A stretch of DNA of 15,913 bases. Source: Alphaproteobacteria bacterium (GTDB lineage: Bacteria > Pseudomonadota > Alphaproteobacteria > Bin95). Made by a program: the position numbers and the translations under genes. This document shows, one piece after another, positions 8,109 through 15,585 of the stretch (within the stretch, counting starts at the first letter, position 1; the number at the start of each line of letters is the position of its first letter). The notes under the pieces were generated by a model. The model ran no database searches. It saw only the letters and a list, made by a program, of their open reading frames with translations, and was not told the DNA's origin. The stretch lies in assembly GCA_022822125.1 (NCBI GenBank), contig JAJECF010000094.1, positions 1 to 15,913 of the forward strand, in the 5' to 3' direction.

Positions 8109-9149
8109 ATGCCGCTCACCTGCGCCCATCTCGTCGGCAGCCTGCCTTACCCCGACGCCGACACGGCCTTCGCGGAAATCAGCGCGCGGCTCGGCGGGCA
8201 TCTCCGGCGGATTCCGGACGGCGAGACCGGCGAGCGGGCGCGCTGGATCTTCTGGCAGCGGGCCAAGGTCGCGGCGCATCCGGCGATGGAGGTCGCGGCC
8301 GACGAGGACAAGGCGCGTATCCACCAGTGGGACGGCAAGCTGATCCGCGAGTGGGAGCTGTTCCGCTTCCGCCCCGGCGTCGATCCGACAACGGTCGAGT
8401 TCGACCCCGGCTATGCGCCCGAAGCCATCGCCTCCTATGCCCGCTTCACCGCGATGCGTGAGGCCGGGACGCTGCCGGCCGGGGTCCGCTTCCAGGTCTG
8501 CCTGCCGACGCCAATGGCGGTGGGATACTGGTTCGTTACGCCGTCGTGCCGCCCGGAGTTCTTCGCCGCCTATGAGCGCGCCTTCAAGGCTGACCTTGCG
8601 AAAATCTGCGCCGCGATCCCCCTCGAAGATCTCGCGGTGCAATGGGATGTCTGCCAGGAAGTGCTGGCGTGGGAGGGGTATTTCCCGAACCGGCCGCCGA
8701 GCTACAAGCAGGACATTACCGCCATGCTGGCCCGCCTCGGCAACGCCGTGCCGGAGCCGGCGGAGCTGGGCTACCACCTCTGCTACGGCACGCCGAATGA
8801 CGAGCATGTGGTCATGCCAACCGACCTCGCCAATACGGTCGAGATTACTCACGGGCTGCTCGCCGGGCTGGAGCGCTCCCTCCAATTCGTCCATGTCCCC
8901 GCACCGAAACACCGCGACGACGCGGCCTATTTCGCGCCGCTCGCGGAGCTGCGCCTGCCGGAGGGCTGCGAGCTCTTTCTCGGCGTTATCCACCATGACG
9001 ACCGCAAGGGCGACCGACGGCGCATCGCCGCCGCCCGGCAGACCGTGGCCACCTTCGGCATCGCCACCGAATGCGGCTGGGGCCGCAGCGACCCGGCCCG
9101 CGCGCCGGGACTCCTCGACAGCCACCGCATCGCCCTGGAGGCGGAGTGA
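8109..9149 (+). CDS. MetE/UROD-superfamily protein, cobalamin-independent methionine synthase C-terminal-like
   Basis: A 346-residue protein resembling the zinc-binding catalytic half of cobalamin-independent methionine synthase. It opens with HLVGSLPYP (7-15), like the IGSFPQT block of MetE. It carries H-x-C in GYHLCYG (His223, Cys225) and a late cysteine in ECGWGR (Cys322), matching three of the four zinc ligands of MetE. Where MetE has its glutamate ligand, the local alignment puts His262 in FVHVPAP. It lacks the N-terminal half of MetE, so like other stand-alone relatives it probably transfers a methyl group or acts on a small thiol substrate. The ATG has GGAGG 6 nt upstream, and an ATG further upstream (8077) is out of frame. 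Substrate is unknown; the divergent hydrolase is the only context clue. Confidence 0.78.
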   Translation: MPLTCAHLVGSLPYPDADTAFAEISARLGGHLRRIPDGETGERARWIFWQRAKVAAHPAMEVAADEDKARIHQWDGKLIREWELFRFRPGVDPTTVEFDPGYAPEAIASYARFTAMREAGTLPAGVRFQVCLPTPMAVGYWFVTPSCRPEFFAAYERAFKADLAKICAAIPLEDLAVQWDVCQEVLAWEGYFPNRPPSYKQDITAMLARLGNAVPEPAELGYHLCYGTPNDEHVVMPTDLANTVEITHGLLAGLERSLQFVHVPAPKHRDDAAYFAPLAELRLPEGCELFLGVIHHDDRKGDRRRIAAARQTVATFGIATECGWGRSDPARAPGLLDSHRIALEAE

Positions 9150-9300
9150 CGCCGGCCGGAAGTCAGGTAAGCGCGCGCGGCGCGATCCCGGCCGTATCCT
9201 GCATCGTCTCGGCGTCGTCCTCGCGTATCTGTCGCGCGGTATCCGCCTCGGTCGTCACGTCCGGCACTGCGTAATCGACCCGTCCCGATCGCTCTCTTCC

Positions 9301-9320
9301 GTCATGCCCGGACTTGTTCC
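9301..9320 (+). repeat. Fragment of a GTCATGCCCGGACTTG-type intergenic repeat
   Basis: The 20 bp from 9301 match a sequence I recall as a frequent interspersed intergenic element in alphaproteobacteria, normally continuing into an inverted copy of CCCGG. Here the second half is absent, so this looks like a truncated copy. Identification is from memory. Confidence 0.4.
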
Positions 9321-9408
9321 ATGACTGTCTGGTTCAGCCATTGGCCACAGCTGGTTGGGGGGCACAAGCGGCGGCGTCTGTGGTCCTCCGTTACCTTGTA
9401 TCTCGTGT

Positions 9409-9443
9409 CCTCATTCCGAGTAGCGGCGCCAGCCGCGTATCGA
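9409..9443 (-). repeat. Interspersed hairpin repeat, family A
   Basis: A 35-bp unit that reads, on minus, from TCGATACGC to GAATGAGG, with a central hairpin GCGGC-GCCA-GCCGC. It is the reverse complement of the two tandem copies at 15822-15891, differing by a few bases and a 4-nt rather than 3-nt loop. A 3' fragment of the same family (CGCGTATCGAAGGAC) recurs at about 9471-9485. Confidence 0.7.
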
Positions 9444-9444
9444 G

Positions 9445-9469
9445 AGCCTGTCCTGAGCCTGCCGAAGGG
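9445..9469 (-). repeat. Interspersed repeat, family B (CCTTCGACAGGCTCAGG type)
   Basis: A 25-bp unit in inverted orientation relative to the copies at 15771-15820, with one mismatch (C for T) to the GTCGAAGGG end of the copy at 15796. The CTTCGACAGGCTCAGGACAG motif is, from memory, a widespread intergenic repeat in proteobacteria. It directly follows a family A copy, as in the right-hand cluster. Confidence 0.7.
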
Positions 9470-9518
9470 GGCGCGTATCGAAGGACGGCCTCGCGAACCG
9501 GCAGAACGGACACCCGAC

Positions 9519-9545
9519 CATGACATCGCATGACACATCATGACA
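9519..9545 (+). repeat. Three CATGACA direct repeats with 10-bp period
   Basis: CATGACA occurs at 9519-9525, 9529-9535 and 9539-9545, separated each time by 3 unlike bases. The exact 10-bp spacing would place all three on the same face of the helix, as in protein-binding iterons. They lie 39 bp beyond the stop of guaD and belong to no gene I can recognise. Function is unknown. Confidence 0.5.
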
Positions 9546-9583
9546 CGCCGGCAGGGGCCCCCGGCGCGGCGCCCCGCTTGCCG

Positions 9584-10942
9584 TCAGCCCTCCGGCTTCG
9601 GATGCCGCTGCCTTCCGGCGACCCAGCTTGCGCGCACGATGCGGTCGTCGCCCAGCGTCATGAACGCGAGCAGCGTGTCGGCCAGCGTTTCGCTGAGTTC
9701 GTCGCGCGCGGCCAGCAGCGGCGTTGCGCGGGGGGCGAGCACGACGAGGTCGGCGTGGAAGCCCGGCTCCAGCCGCCCGATGTCGTTCCCCATGCCGAGC
9801 GCCTCGGCATTGCCGCGCGTCGCCAGGTAGAAGGCGCGCTCGGGCTGGAGCCGCCGGCCGCGAAGCTGCGCCGTGCGGTAGGCCGCGCCCAGCGTGGCGG
9901 GCAGAGAATAGCTGGTGCCGCCGCCGATATCCGTGGCGATGGCGAGGCGCGGCGCGGGCGGCTCCGTATCCGGCGCATAGGGCCCGATGTCGAACAGGCC
10001 CGAACCGAGAAACGCGTTGGAGGTCGGGCAGTGGACCACCGCCGCCCCGGCCTCGGCCAGCCGCGCCCGCTCGCGCGCCGAGAGATGCACGCCATGCGCG
10101 AACAGGCTGCCCGGCCCGAGCAGGCCGAAACGGTCATAGACATCCGTGTAGTCGATGGCCTCCGGGAACAGGCGGGCTACCTCGGCGATCTCCTCCCTCG
10201 TCTCCGAAAGATGCGTCTGCATCAGCGCGTCCGGATGGCTCCGGAGGAACGCGCCCGCCGCGGCAAGCTGCGCCGCCCCCGACGTTATGGCGAAGCGCGG
10301 CGAGACGGCGTAGCGGAGCCGCCCCCGACCGTGCCAGCGCCTGTAGAGCCGCTCGCTCGCGCACAGCCCGCTTTCGGCGTCGTCGCGGAGCGCGGCCGGC
10401 GCATTGCGGTCCATCAGCGTCTTGCCGGCGGCGAGCGCCATGCCGCGCCGCGCGGCGGCCGCGAACAGCCGGTCCGCCGCCTCCTCATGCACGGTGGAGA
10501 AGACGAGCGCGGCCGTCGTGCCGTGGGCCAGCAGCAGGTCGAGGAATATTTCGGCCGCGGCCGCCGCGTGGTCGCCGTCCGCATAGCGCGCTTCCTCGGG
10601 AAAGGCGAAGCGGGAGAGCCAGTCCAGCAGGCCGTTTCCGCCGGCCGCCGCAATGCGGTATTGCGGGAAGTGGATATGCGGATCGACGAAGCCCGGCAGC
10701 AGCAGGCAGCGCCCGTAATCCCGCTGCGGCGCGCCCCGGAACGCCGCCGGCAGGGCGCCGGCCGGCCCGGCCCAGGCGATGCGCCCGCCTTTCAGCGCCA
10801 GCGCGCCGCCCGGAATATCGCGGACAGCGGCCCGGCCGAGCGCGGCCGGGTCGCCGGCAAAATCTACGAGGCGGCCCAGAAGGACGGCGTCGGCGCCGCC
10901 CTCCCGGGCCGGCGGGCCGCTACTGGGGCAGCTTGTCGTCAA
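9584..10942 (-). CDS. guaD: Guanine deaminase
   Basis: A 452-residue amidohydrolase-superfamily enzyme converting guanine to xanthine and ammonia. Metal and catalytic residues are visible: His89 and His91 in PGFVDPHIHFPQ (83-94), His244 and Glu247 in THLSETREE (243-251), His283 in FAHGVHLS (281-288) and Asp338 in ATDIGGGTSYS (336-346). GKTLMDRNAP (173-182) is the guanine-deaminase-specific block. Frame limits leave TTG at 10942 as the only clear initiator: an in-frame TGA lies two codons further upstream. It overlaps the binding-protein gene by 23 bp, so translation is probably coupled. It is the last gene of the importer operon and implies the imported substrate feeds guanine to xanthine. 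The TTG is preceded by GAAGGG only 2 nt away, so the exact start is less sure than the function. Confidence 0.95.
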   Translation of the reverse strand: MTTSCPSSGPPAREGGADAVLLGRLVDFAGDPAALGRAAVRDIPGGALALKGGRIAWAGPAGALPAAFRGAPQRDYGRCLLLPGFVDPHIHFPQYRIAAAGGNGLLDWLSRFAFPEEARYADGDHAAAAAEIFLDLLLAHGTTAALVFSTVHEEAADRLFAAAARRGMALAAGKTLMDRNAPAALRDDAESGLCASERLYRRWHGRGRLRYAVSPRFAITSGAAQLAAAGAFLRSHPDALMQTHLSETREEIAEVARLFPEAIDYTDVYDRFGLLGPGSLFAHGVHLSARERARLAEAGAAVVHCPTSNAFLGSGLFDIGPYAPDTEPPAPRLAIATDIGGGTSYSLPATLGAAYRTAQLRGRRLQPERAFYLATRGNAEALGMGNDIGRLEPGFHADLVVLAPRATPLLAARDELSETLADTLLAFMTLGDDRIVRASWVAGRQRHPKPEG

Positions 10943-11984
10943 TGCCCTTCACATACCAGTTCATGCCGAGCAGCATGCCGTCATCGGCGCGCTCGCCTTC
11001 CGGGATGCGCAGCATGCCGTCCTGGTCGTGGATCGGGCCGGTAAAGGGATGGAACTCGCCCGAACGGATTTTCTCCACCATCGCGGCGGCGGCGGCGGCG
11101 ACATCCTCCGGCAGGTCGGTATAGGGGGCCATGACCACCATGTCCTCGTCGAACCCGCCCCAGACATCGCCCGATTCCCAGGTGCCGTCGAGGACCGCCT
11201 TCACGCGGGCGATGTAATAGGCGCTCCAGTCGTCGATGATCGCGGTGTAATGGGCGGCGGGCGCGAAGGCGTCCATGTCGGAAGCCTGGCCGAAGCCGTG
11301 GACGCCGCGCTCGCCGGCGATCTGGATCGGCGCCGGGCTGTCCGTGTGCTGGCTGATGATGTCCGCGCCCTGGTCGATCAGCGCCTTGGCCGCATCGGCC
11401 TCCTTGCCGGGGTCGAACCAGGTGTTCACCCAGACGATCTTGAGCTTGAAGTCCGGATTGACGGATTGCGCGCCGAGCAGGAAGGCGTTGATGCCGCGCA
11501 CCACCTCGGGGATCGGGAAGGAGGCGACATAGCCCGCGACGCCCGACTTGGACATTTTCGCCGCGATCTGGCCGATGACATAGCGGCCCTCGTAGAAGCG
11601 CGCGGAATATGTGGCCACATTGTCGGCCCGCTTGTAGCCGGTGCCGTGCTCGAACTTCACATCCGGGAAGCGTTTGGCGACCTTGATGGTCGGGTTCATG
11701 AAGCCGAAGGAGGTGGTGAAGATGATGTCCGCCCCCTCGCGCGCGAACCGCTCGATGGCGCGCTCGGCGTCCGGGCCTTCCGGAATGTTCTCGACATAGA
11801 GGGTCTCCACCTTGTCGCCGAACGCCTCTTCGACGGCGAGGCGGCCCTGGTCGTGCTGGTAGGTCCAGCCGTGGTCGCCGATCGGCCCCACATAGACGAA
11901 CGCCGCCTTGACGGGGTCGGCGGCCTGGGCGGCCGGCAGCGCCAGCGCCAAGGCGGACGCCGCGAGGATGATAGCTCTCAACAT
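10920..11984 (-). CDS. BMP-family ABC transporter periplasmic substrate-binding protein
   Basis: A 354-residue protein of the BMP/Med family of purine-nucleoside binding proteins. Residues 1-21 form a signal peptide (charged start, hydrophobic core, ALPAAQA cleavage site). No lipobox cysteine follows, so it should be a soluble periplasmic protein rather than a lipoprotein. The mature start carries the family block YVGPIGDHGWTYQHDQGR (31-48). The DIIFTTSFGFM and SFPIPEVVRGINAFLLG segments are also typical. It would capture the substrate for the two permeases and ATPase encoded upstream. ATG at 11984 has GGAG 8 nt upstream. The terminal guaD gene suggests a purine base or nucleoside as ligand; which one is inference. 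Confidence 0.93.
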   Translation of the reverse strand: MLRAIILAASALALALPAAQAADPVKAAFVYVGPIGDHGWTYQHDQGRLAVEEAFGDKVETLYVENIPEGPDAERAIERFAREGADIIFTTSFGFMNPTIKVAKRFPDVKFEHGTGYKRADNVATYSARFYEGRYVIGQIAAKMSKSGVAGYVASFPIPEVVRGINAFLLGAQSVNPDFKLKIVWVNTWFDPGKEADAAKALIDQGADIISQHTDSPAPIQIAGERGVHGFGQASDMDAFAPAAHYTAIIDDWSAYYIARVKAVLDGTWESGDVWGGFDEDMVVMAPYTDLPEDVAAAAAAMVEKIRSGEFHPFTGPIHDQDGMLRIPEGERADDGMLLGMNWYVKGIDDKLPQ

Positions 11985-12059
11985 TCCCTGTTCTCCAACT
12001 GGGCCCGCGGGCCGCGTTTCCCTTTCCGGCCGGTCGGGAGCGCCTTGCGGCGGCGGCCC
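11985..12059 (-). other. 75-bp intercistronic segment with GC palindromes before the binding-protein gene
   Basis: This is the only sizeable gap in the importer operon. It contains a perfect 12-bp palindrome, GGCCCGCGGGCC (12002-12013), and a CCGGCCGG palindrome (about 12027-12034). Such structures between transporter genes can protect the binding-protein mRNA end and raise its share of expression. No T-tract follows, so I do not call a terminator. Confidence 0.4.
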
Positions 12060-12980
12060 CTACCGGTCGGGGACGAAGACCTGTCCAAGACATGCCGGCG
12101 AGTCGTTTCTCGCCTTCCACCGGTCGCGCGAGAGTATCACCAGCGCCGCGACCGTCGCAAGGTAAGGCAGGGCGGACAGGAACTGCGAGGGCACGGCGAC
12201 GCCCTCCGCCTGGGCGTGGAACTGGAGGATCAGCGCGCCGCCGAAAAGATAGGCGCCGACAGCGGCGCGCAGCGGCATCCAGCTTGCGAACACCACCAGC
12301 GCCAGCGCGATCCAGCCGCGTCCCGCGGTCATGCCCTCGACCCATTGCGGCGTGTAGGCGAGCGACAGATAGCCGCCCGCCAGGCCCGAGCACGCGCCGC
12401 CGAACAGCACCGCCAGAAAGCGCGTGCGGATAACATGGACGCCCAGCATATGCGCGGAGGCGTGGTTGTTGCCGACGGCGCGCAGCGCCAGCCCGCCGCG
12501 CGTCTGGAACAGGAAGCGGGAGACGCAGACCGCGAGCGCGATGGACGCATAGACCAGCGGGTCCTGCCCGAACAGCACGGTCCCGACCACCGGCAGGTCG
12601 GTCAGCACCGGGATGTATATGCGCTCCAGCCTGAGCCCCGGCTGGCCGATAAAGGCCTCGCCGATCATGCCGGAAAGGCCGAGGCCGAGCAGCGTCAGCG
12701 CCAGCCCGGACGCCACCTGGTTCGCGGCGAAGCGCAGCACCAGGACGCCGAACAGGCTGGCCAGCGCCATGCCGCCCGCCATGGCCGCCAGAACCCCGAG
12801 ATAGGGCGAGCCGGTGAGCTGCGCGCCGGCGAAGCCGGTCACCGCGCCGACGATCATCATGCCCTCGACGCCGAGATTGAGGACGCCCGCGCGCTCCGTC
12901 ACCAGCTCGCCGAGCGCCGCGATCAGCAGCGGCGTCGCCGCGGTGACGATGGTGAGGATGACGGCCTCGAAGCCGGTCAC
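12060..12980 (-). CDS. ABC transporter permease, nucleoside/purine (BMP-linked) type, second subunit
   Basis: A 306-residue inner-membrane protein with about eight to nine hydrophobic segments, of the branched-chain/ribose-type permease superfamily as found in BMP nucleoside importers (NupQ-like). Diagnostic stretches are AALGELVTERAGVLNLGVEGMM (near 21-42), ALRAVGNNHASAHMLGV (the cytoplasmic coupling loop) and the C-terminal LPYLATVAALVILSRDR. It would pair with the preceding permease. The start is GTG at 12980 with GGAGG 7 nt upstream. It overlaps the stop of the first permease as GTGA, consistent with coupled, equimolar synthesis. Confidence 0.92.
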   Translation of the reverse strand: MTGFEAVILTIVTAATPLLIAALGELVTERAGVLNLGVEGMMIVGAVTGFAGAQLTGSPYLGVLAAMAGGMALASLFGVLVLRFAANQVASGLALTLLGLGLSGMIGEAFIGQPGLRLERIYIPVLTDLPVVGTVLFGQDPLVYASIALAVCVSRFLFQTRGGLALRAVGNNHASAHMLGVHVIRTRFLAVLFGGACSGLAGGYLSLAYTPQWVEGMTAGRGWIALALVVFASWMPLRAAVGAYLFGGALILQFHAQAEGVAVPSQFLSALPYLATVAALVILSRDRWKARNDSPACLGQVFVPDR

Positions 12981-14056
12981 GGCGCATCCTCCGCCGGCCG
13001 CTTCGCCGGCAGGATATGGAGGCGGTAACGGATGAACATGTCGCAGGCCAGCACGAAGATGAGTATGGCGCCCTGGAAGACGCGGGCGATCTTGTCGGAG
13101 ACGCCGAGCGAGATCTGCGCCGCCTCGCCGCCGATATAGGTGAGCGCCAGCAGCAGCGAGGCGAACAGCACGCCCACCGGGTTCAGCCGCCCGAGAAAGG
13201 CGGCGATAATCGCGGTGAAGCCGTAGCCGGGCGAGATCGACGGGTGAAGCTGCCCGATCGTGCCGGAGACCTCCGAGATGCCGGCAAGCCCGGCAAGGCC
13301 GCCGGAGACGGTCAATACGGCCATGATCGAGCGGCGTTCCGAGAAGCCGGCGAAGGCGCCGGCGCGCGGCGCGGCGCCGACCACCCGGAACTGGAAGCCC
13401 TTCAGCGTGCGCCCGAGGAGGATGGCGAGCGCCGCGACCGCGACAAGGGCGAAGACCGTGCCGAAATGCATCCGCCCGGCCAGCGCCGGGATCACCGCAT
13501 CGGCCTCGAACAATCGCGATTCGGGGAAATTATAGCCCTCCGGATCGCGCCAGGGGCCGCGCACCAGCCAGTCCAGCAGAAGCTGGGCGACATAGACCAG
13601 CATCAGCGAGGTGAGGATTTCGCTGGCGCCGAAGCGGACGCGGAAGAAGGCGGGTATGGCCGCCCAGGCCATGCCGCCGAGCACGCCGCATACCAGCACG
13701 GCCGGCAGCAGCAGCGGCCCCTGCAAATCGGGCAGCATGACGGGCAGGATCGACCCGCAGATGGCGCCCACCGTGTATTGCCCTTCCGCGCCGATATTCC
13801 AGACATTGGTGCGGAACACGAGGGCGAGCCCGACGCCGATCAGCGCAAGCGGCGTCGCCTTGACGACGATTTCCTCCAGCGACCAGGCCTCGGTGAGCGG
13901 CTTGACGAAATAGACATAGAGCGCCCGGAGCGGGTCGTAGCCGAGCGCCGCGAACAGCAGGGTGCCGAACACAAGCGTGAGCCCGAGCGCCAGCAGCGGC
14001 GACAGCCAGACCATCAGGCGCGAATCTTCCGCACGCTGCCGGAGCTCGATCCGCAT
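12977..14056 (-). CDS. ABC transporter permease, nucleoside/purine (BMP-linked) type, first subunit
   Basis: A 359-residue inner-membrane protein with roughly nine to ten hydrophobic segments and a short charged N-terminus (MRIELRQRAED). It is NupP-like. Recognisable blocks are KATPLALIGVGLALVFRTNVWNIGAEGQ (split over about 66-93), FGASEILTSLMLVYVAQLLL (about 142-161) and the coupling loop around FRVVGAAPRAGAFAGF. It forms the membrane channel with the second permease. The ATG at 14056 is 5 bp after the ATPase stop, and its stop overlaps the next start by 4 bp. Residue ranges for membrane segments are estimates from hydrophobicity read by eye. Confidence 0.92.
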   Translation of the reverse strand: MRIELRQRAEDSRLMVWLSPLLALGLTLVFGTLLFAALGYDPLRALYVYFVKPLTEAWSLEEIVVKATPLALIGVGLALVFRTNVWNIGAEGQYTVGAICGSILPVMLPDLQGPLLLPAVLVCGVLGGMAWAAIPAFFRVRFGASEILTSLMLVYVAQLLLDWLVRGPWRDPEGYNFPESRLFEADAVIPALAGRMHFGTVFALVAVAALAILLGRTLKGFQFRVVGAAPRAGAFAGFSERRSIMAVLTVSGGLAGLAGISEVSGTIGQLHPSISPGYGFTAIIAAFLGRLNPVGVLFASLLLALTYIGGEAAQISLGVSDKIARVFQGAILIFVLACDMFIRYRLHILPAKRPAEDAP

Positions 14057-14061
14057 GACCC

Positions 14062-15585
14062 TCAGCCCCCCGCGCCGCCCATGAGCAGGCCGATCGCCTC
14101 GCGGTTCGTCTCGCCGGTCGGAACCGGCGGAGACAGCCGGCCCCGCGAGATCACCGCGATGCGGTCCGAAATCTCGAGGATTTCGTCGAGGTCCTGGCTG
14201 ATCGCCAGCACGGCCGCCCCGTCCTCCGCCAGCGCGGCGAGCCCGCGGCGGATCTCCGTCGCCGCGCCGACATCGACGCCCCAGGTCGGCTGGCTGACCG
14301 CCAGCACGCCCGGGGCGCGGTCCAGCTCCCGCCCGACGACGAATTTCTGGAGATTGCCGCCGGAAAGCGCCCTGGCTTCCGGATCGCCCGCCGGCGCGCG
14401 CACATCGAACCGCTCGACGATGCGCCGCGCGAGGCCGCGCGCGCGGGACAGGCGCAACAACCCGCCTGTCGCAAGGTCCGGGTCGGTGCCGTGCCGGGTC
14501 AGCAACGCATTGTCGGAGAGGCGCATGGCCGGCACGGCGGCGTGGGCGAGACGCTCCTCCGGGATGAAGGCCGCGCCGAGCCGGCGCCGCGCCCCCGGTC
14601 CCATCCGCCCGCAGGCCCGGCCGTCGATTTCGACGGCCGCATCTTCCAGGGCCGGCGCCTCGCCGGAGAGCGCGGCGAACAACTCGTCCTGCCCGTTTCC
14701 GGCCACACCCGCCACGCCCACGATCTCGCCGCCCCGGACCTCCAGCGAAATATCCTCAAGCGCCACGCCGAAGGGCGTGGCGGCGCTTTGCGAGAGGCCG
14801 CGAATGGCGAGCCGCACCGGGCCCGGCGCAGCGGCCCCGCCGCGCCGCCGGCCGCCGTCTCCCTCGACATTGGCGCCCACCATCATGCGGGCGAGTTCCG
14901 CCGCGCTCGCCGTCTTCGGGTCCGGCCTGCCGACCACCCGTCCGTGGCGCAGCACGGTCGCGGCGTGGCAAAGTTGGCGGATTTCCTCGAGCCGGTGGCT
15001 GATATAGAGCACCGCGCAGCCCTCTTCCGCGAGCCGGCGCAACGTCTCGAACAGCCGTTCGGCCTCCTGCGGCGTCAGCACCGAGGTCGGCTCGTCCATG
15101 ATGATGAGGCGCGGACGCTGCAGCAGGCAGCGGACGATCTCGATACGCTGGCGCACGCCGACCGGCAGGCCGGACACCCGCGCCGCCGGGTCGAGCGGCA
15201 GGCCGTAGGATTCCGAGACGGACCGGACATCGGCGGCGAGTCCGCGCCCCGCCGTGTCGGGCGGCAGCGCCAGCGCAATGTTCTCGGCGACGGTCAGCCC
15301 CTCGAACAGCGAGAAATGCTGGAACACCATGCCGATGCCGAGCGCGCGCGCCTCGGACGGATTGCCGATGGCCGCCGGCCGGCCGGCCCAGACCACGGAC
15401 CCCGCATCCGGCTGGAGCGAGCCGTAGAGAATCTTCACCAGGGTCGATTTGCCGGCGCCGTTCTCGCCGAGAAGCGCGTGGATCTCGCCCGCGCGCACGG
15501 TGAGGTCGATGCGGTCGTTCGCGGCCAGACCGCCAAAGCTCTTGACGATGCCGCGCGCCTCCAGAAGGACATTTCCGCCCGGCAT
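14062..15585 (-). CDS. ABC transporter ATPase with two nucleotide-binding domains (BMP-linked nucleoside/purine importer)
   Basis: A 507-residue cytoplasmic ATPase of the RbsA/MglA/NupO type. Domain 1 has Walker A GENGAGKS (40-47), Q-loop Gln89, the unusual signature LPVGVRQR (140-147, characteristic of BMP-type ATPases), Walker B LIIMDEP (160-166) and H-loop His197. Domain 2 has a degenerate Walker A GVAGNGQDE (293-301), signature LSGGNLQK (407-414) and SQPTWGVD (431-438), where glutamine stands at the Walker B end as usual for this family. ATG at 15585 is chosen over an in-frame TTG at 15606: GGAGAA lies about 9 nt upstream of the ATG, and the candidate promoter would start transcription almost at the TTG. 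It is the first gene of the importer-guaD operon. Confidence 0.94.
   Translation of the reverse strand: MPGGNVLLEARGIVKSFGGLAANDRIDLTVRAGEIHALLGENGAGKSTLVKILYGSLQPDAGSVVWAGRPAAIGNPSEARALGIGMVFQHFSLFEGLTVAENIALALPPDTAGRGLAADVRSVSESYGLPLDPAARVSGLPVGVRQRIEIVRCLLQRPRLIIMDEPTSVLTPQEAERLFETLRRLAEEGCAVLYISHRLEEIRQLCHAATVLRHGRVVGRPDPKTASAAELARMMVGANVEGDGGRRRGGAAAPGPVRLAIRGLSQSAATPFGVALEDISLEVRGGEIVGVAGVAGNGQDELFAALSGEAPALEDAAVEIDGRACGRMGPGARRRLGAAFIPEERLAHAAVPAMRLSDNALLTRHGTDPDLATGGLLRLSRARGLARRIVERFDVRAPAGDPEARALSGGNLQKFVVGRELDRAPGVLAVSQPTWGVDVGAATEIRRGLAALAEDGAAVLAISQDLDEILEISDRIAVISRGRLSPPVPTGETNREAIGLLMGGAGG

Larger units (their letters stand above)
9150..9583. other. Non-coding gap between convergent genes, with interspersed repeats
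   Basis: No supportable complete gene lies in these 434 bp. In order I see a possible remnant of a minus-strand reading frame (about 9163-9275), a GTCATGCCCGGACTTG-type repeat (9301-9320), a stretch without recognisable content (9321-9408), two families of interspersed repeats (9409-9485), three 10-bp-spaced CATGACA repeats (9519-9545) and a GC-rich imperfect hairpin just after guaD (about 9547-9565) without a T-tract. The accumulation of repeats at the meeting point of two convergent genes suggests a tolerant insertion site. Confidence 0.6.

Noticed and set aside
7875..9125. A 416-codon minus-strand frame opposite the MetE-like gene
   Set aside because: The plus-strand frame has conserved MetE-type motifs and a Shine-Dalgarno; this one has neither.
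9150..9583. tRNA or other structured RNA gene in the large intergenic gap
   Set aside because: I found no tRNA cloverleaf landmarks such as a GTTCRANNC T-loop with matching arms. The structure present is explained by repeats.
10779..13028. A 749-codon plus-strand open frame opposite the binding protein and second permease
   Set aside because: It is antisense to two clear ABC transporter genes, with low-complexity Arg/Ala/Gly/His composition and no family motifs.
14062..15585. Degenerate second Walker motifs in the ATPase as a sign of inactivation
   Set aside because: Glutamine in place of the usual acidic residue and a non-consensus second P-loop are normal for RbsA/BMP-type ATPases.
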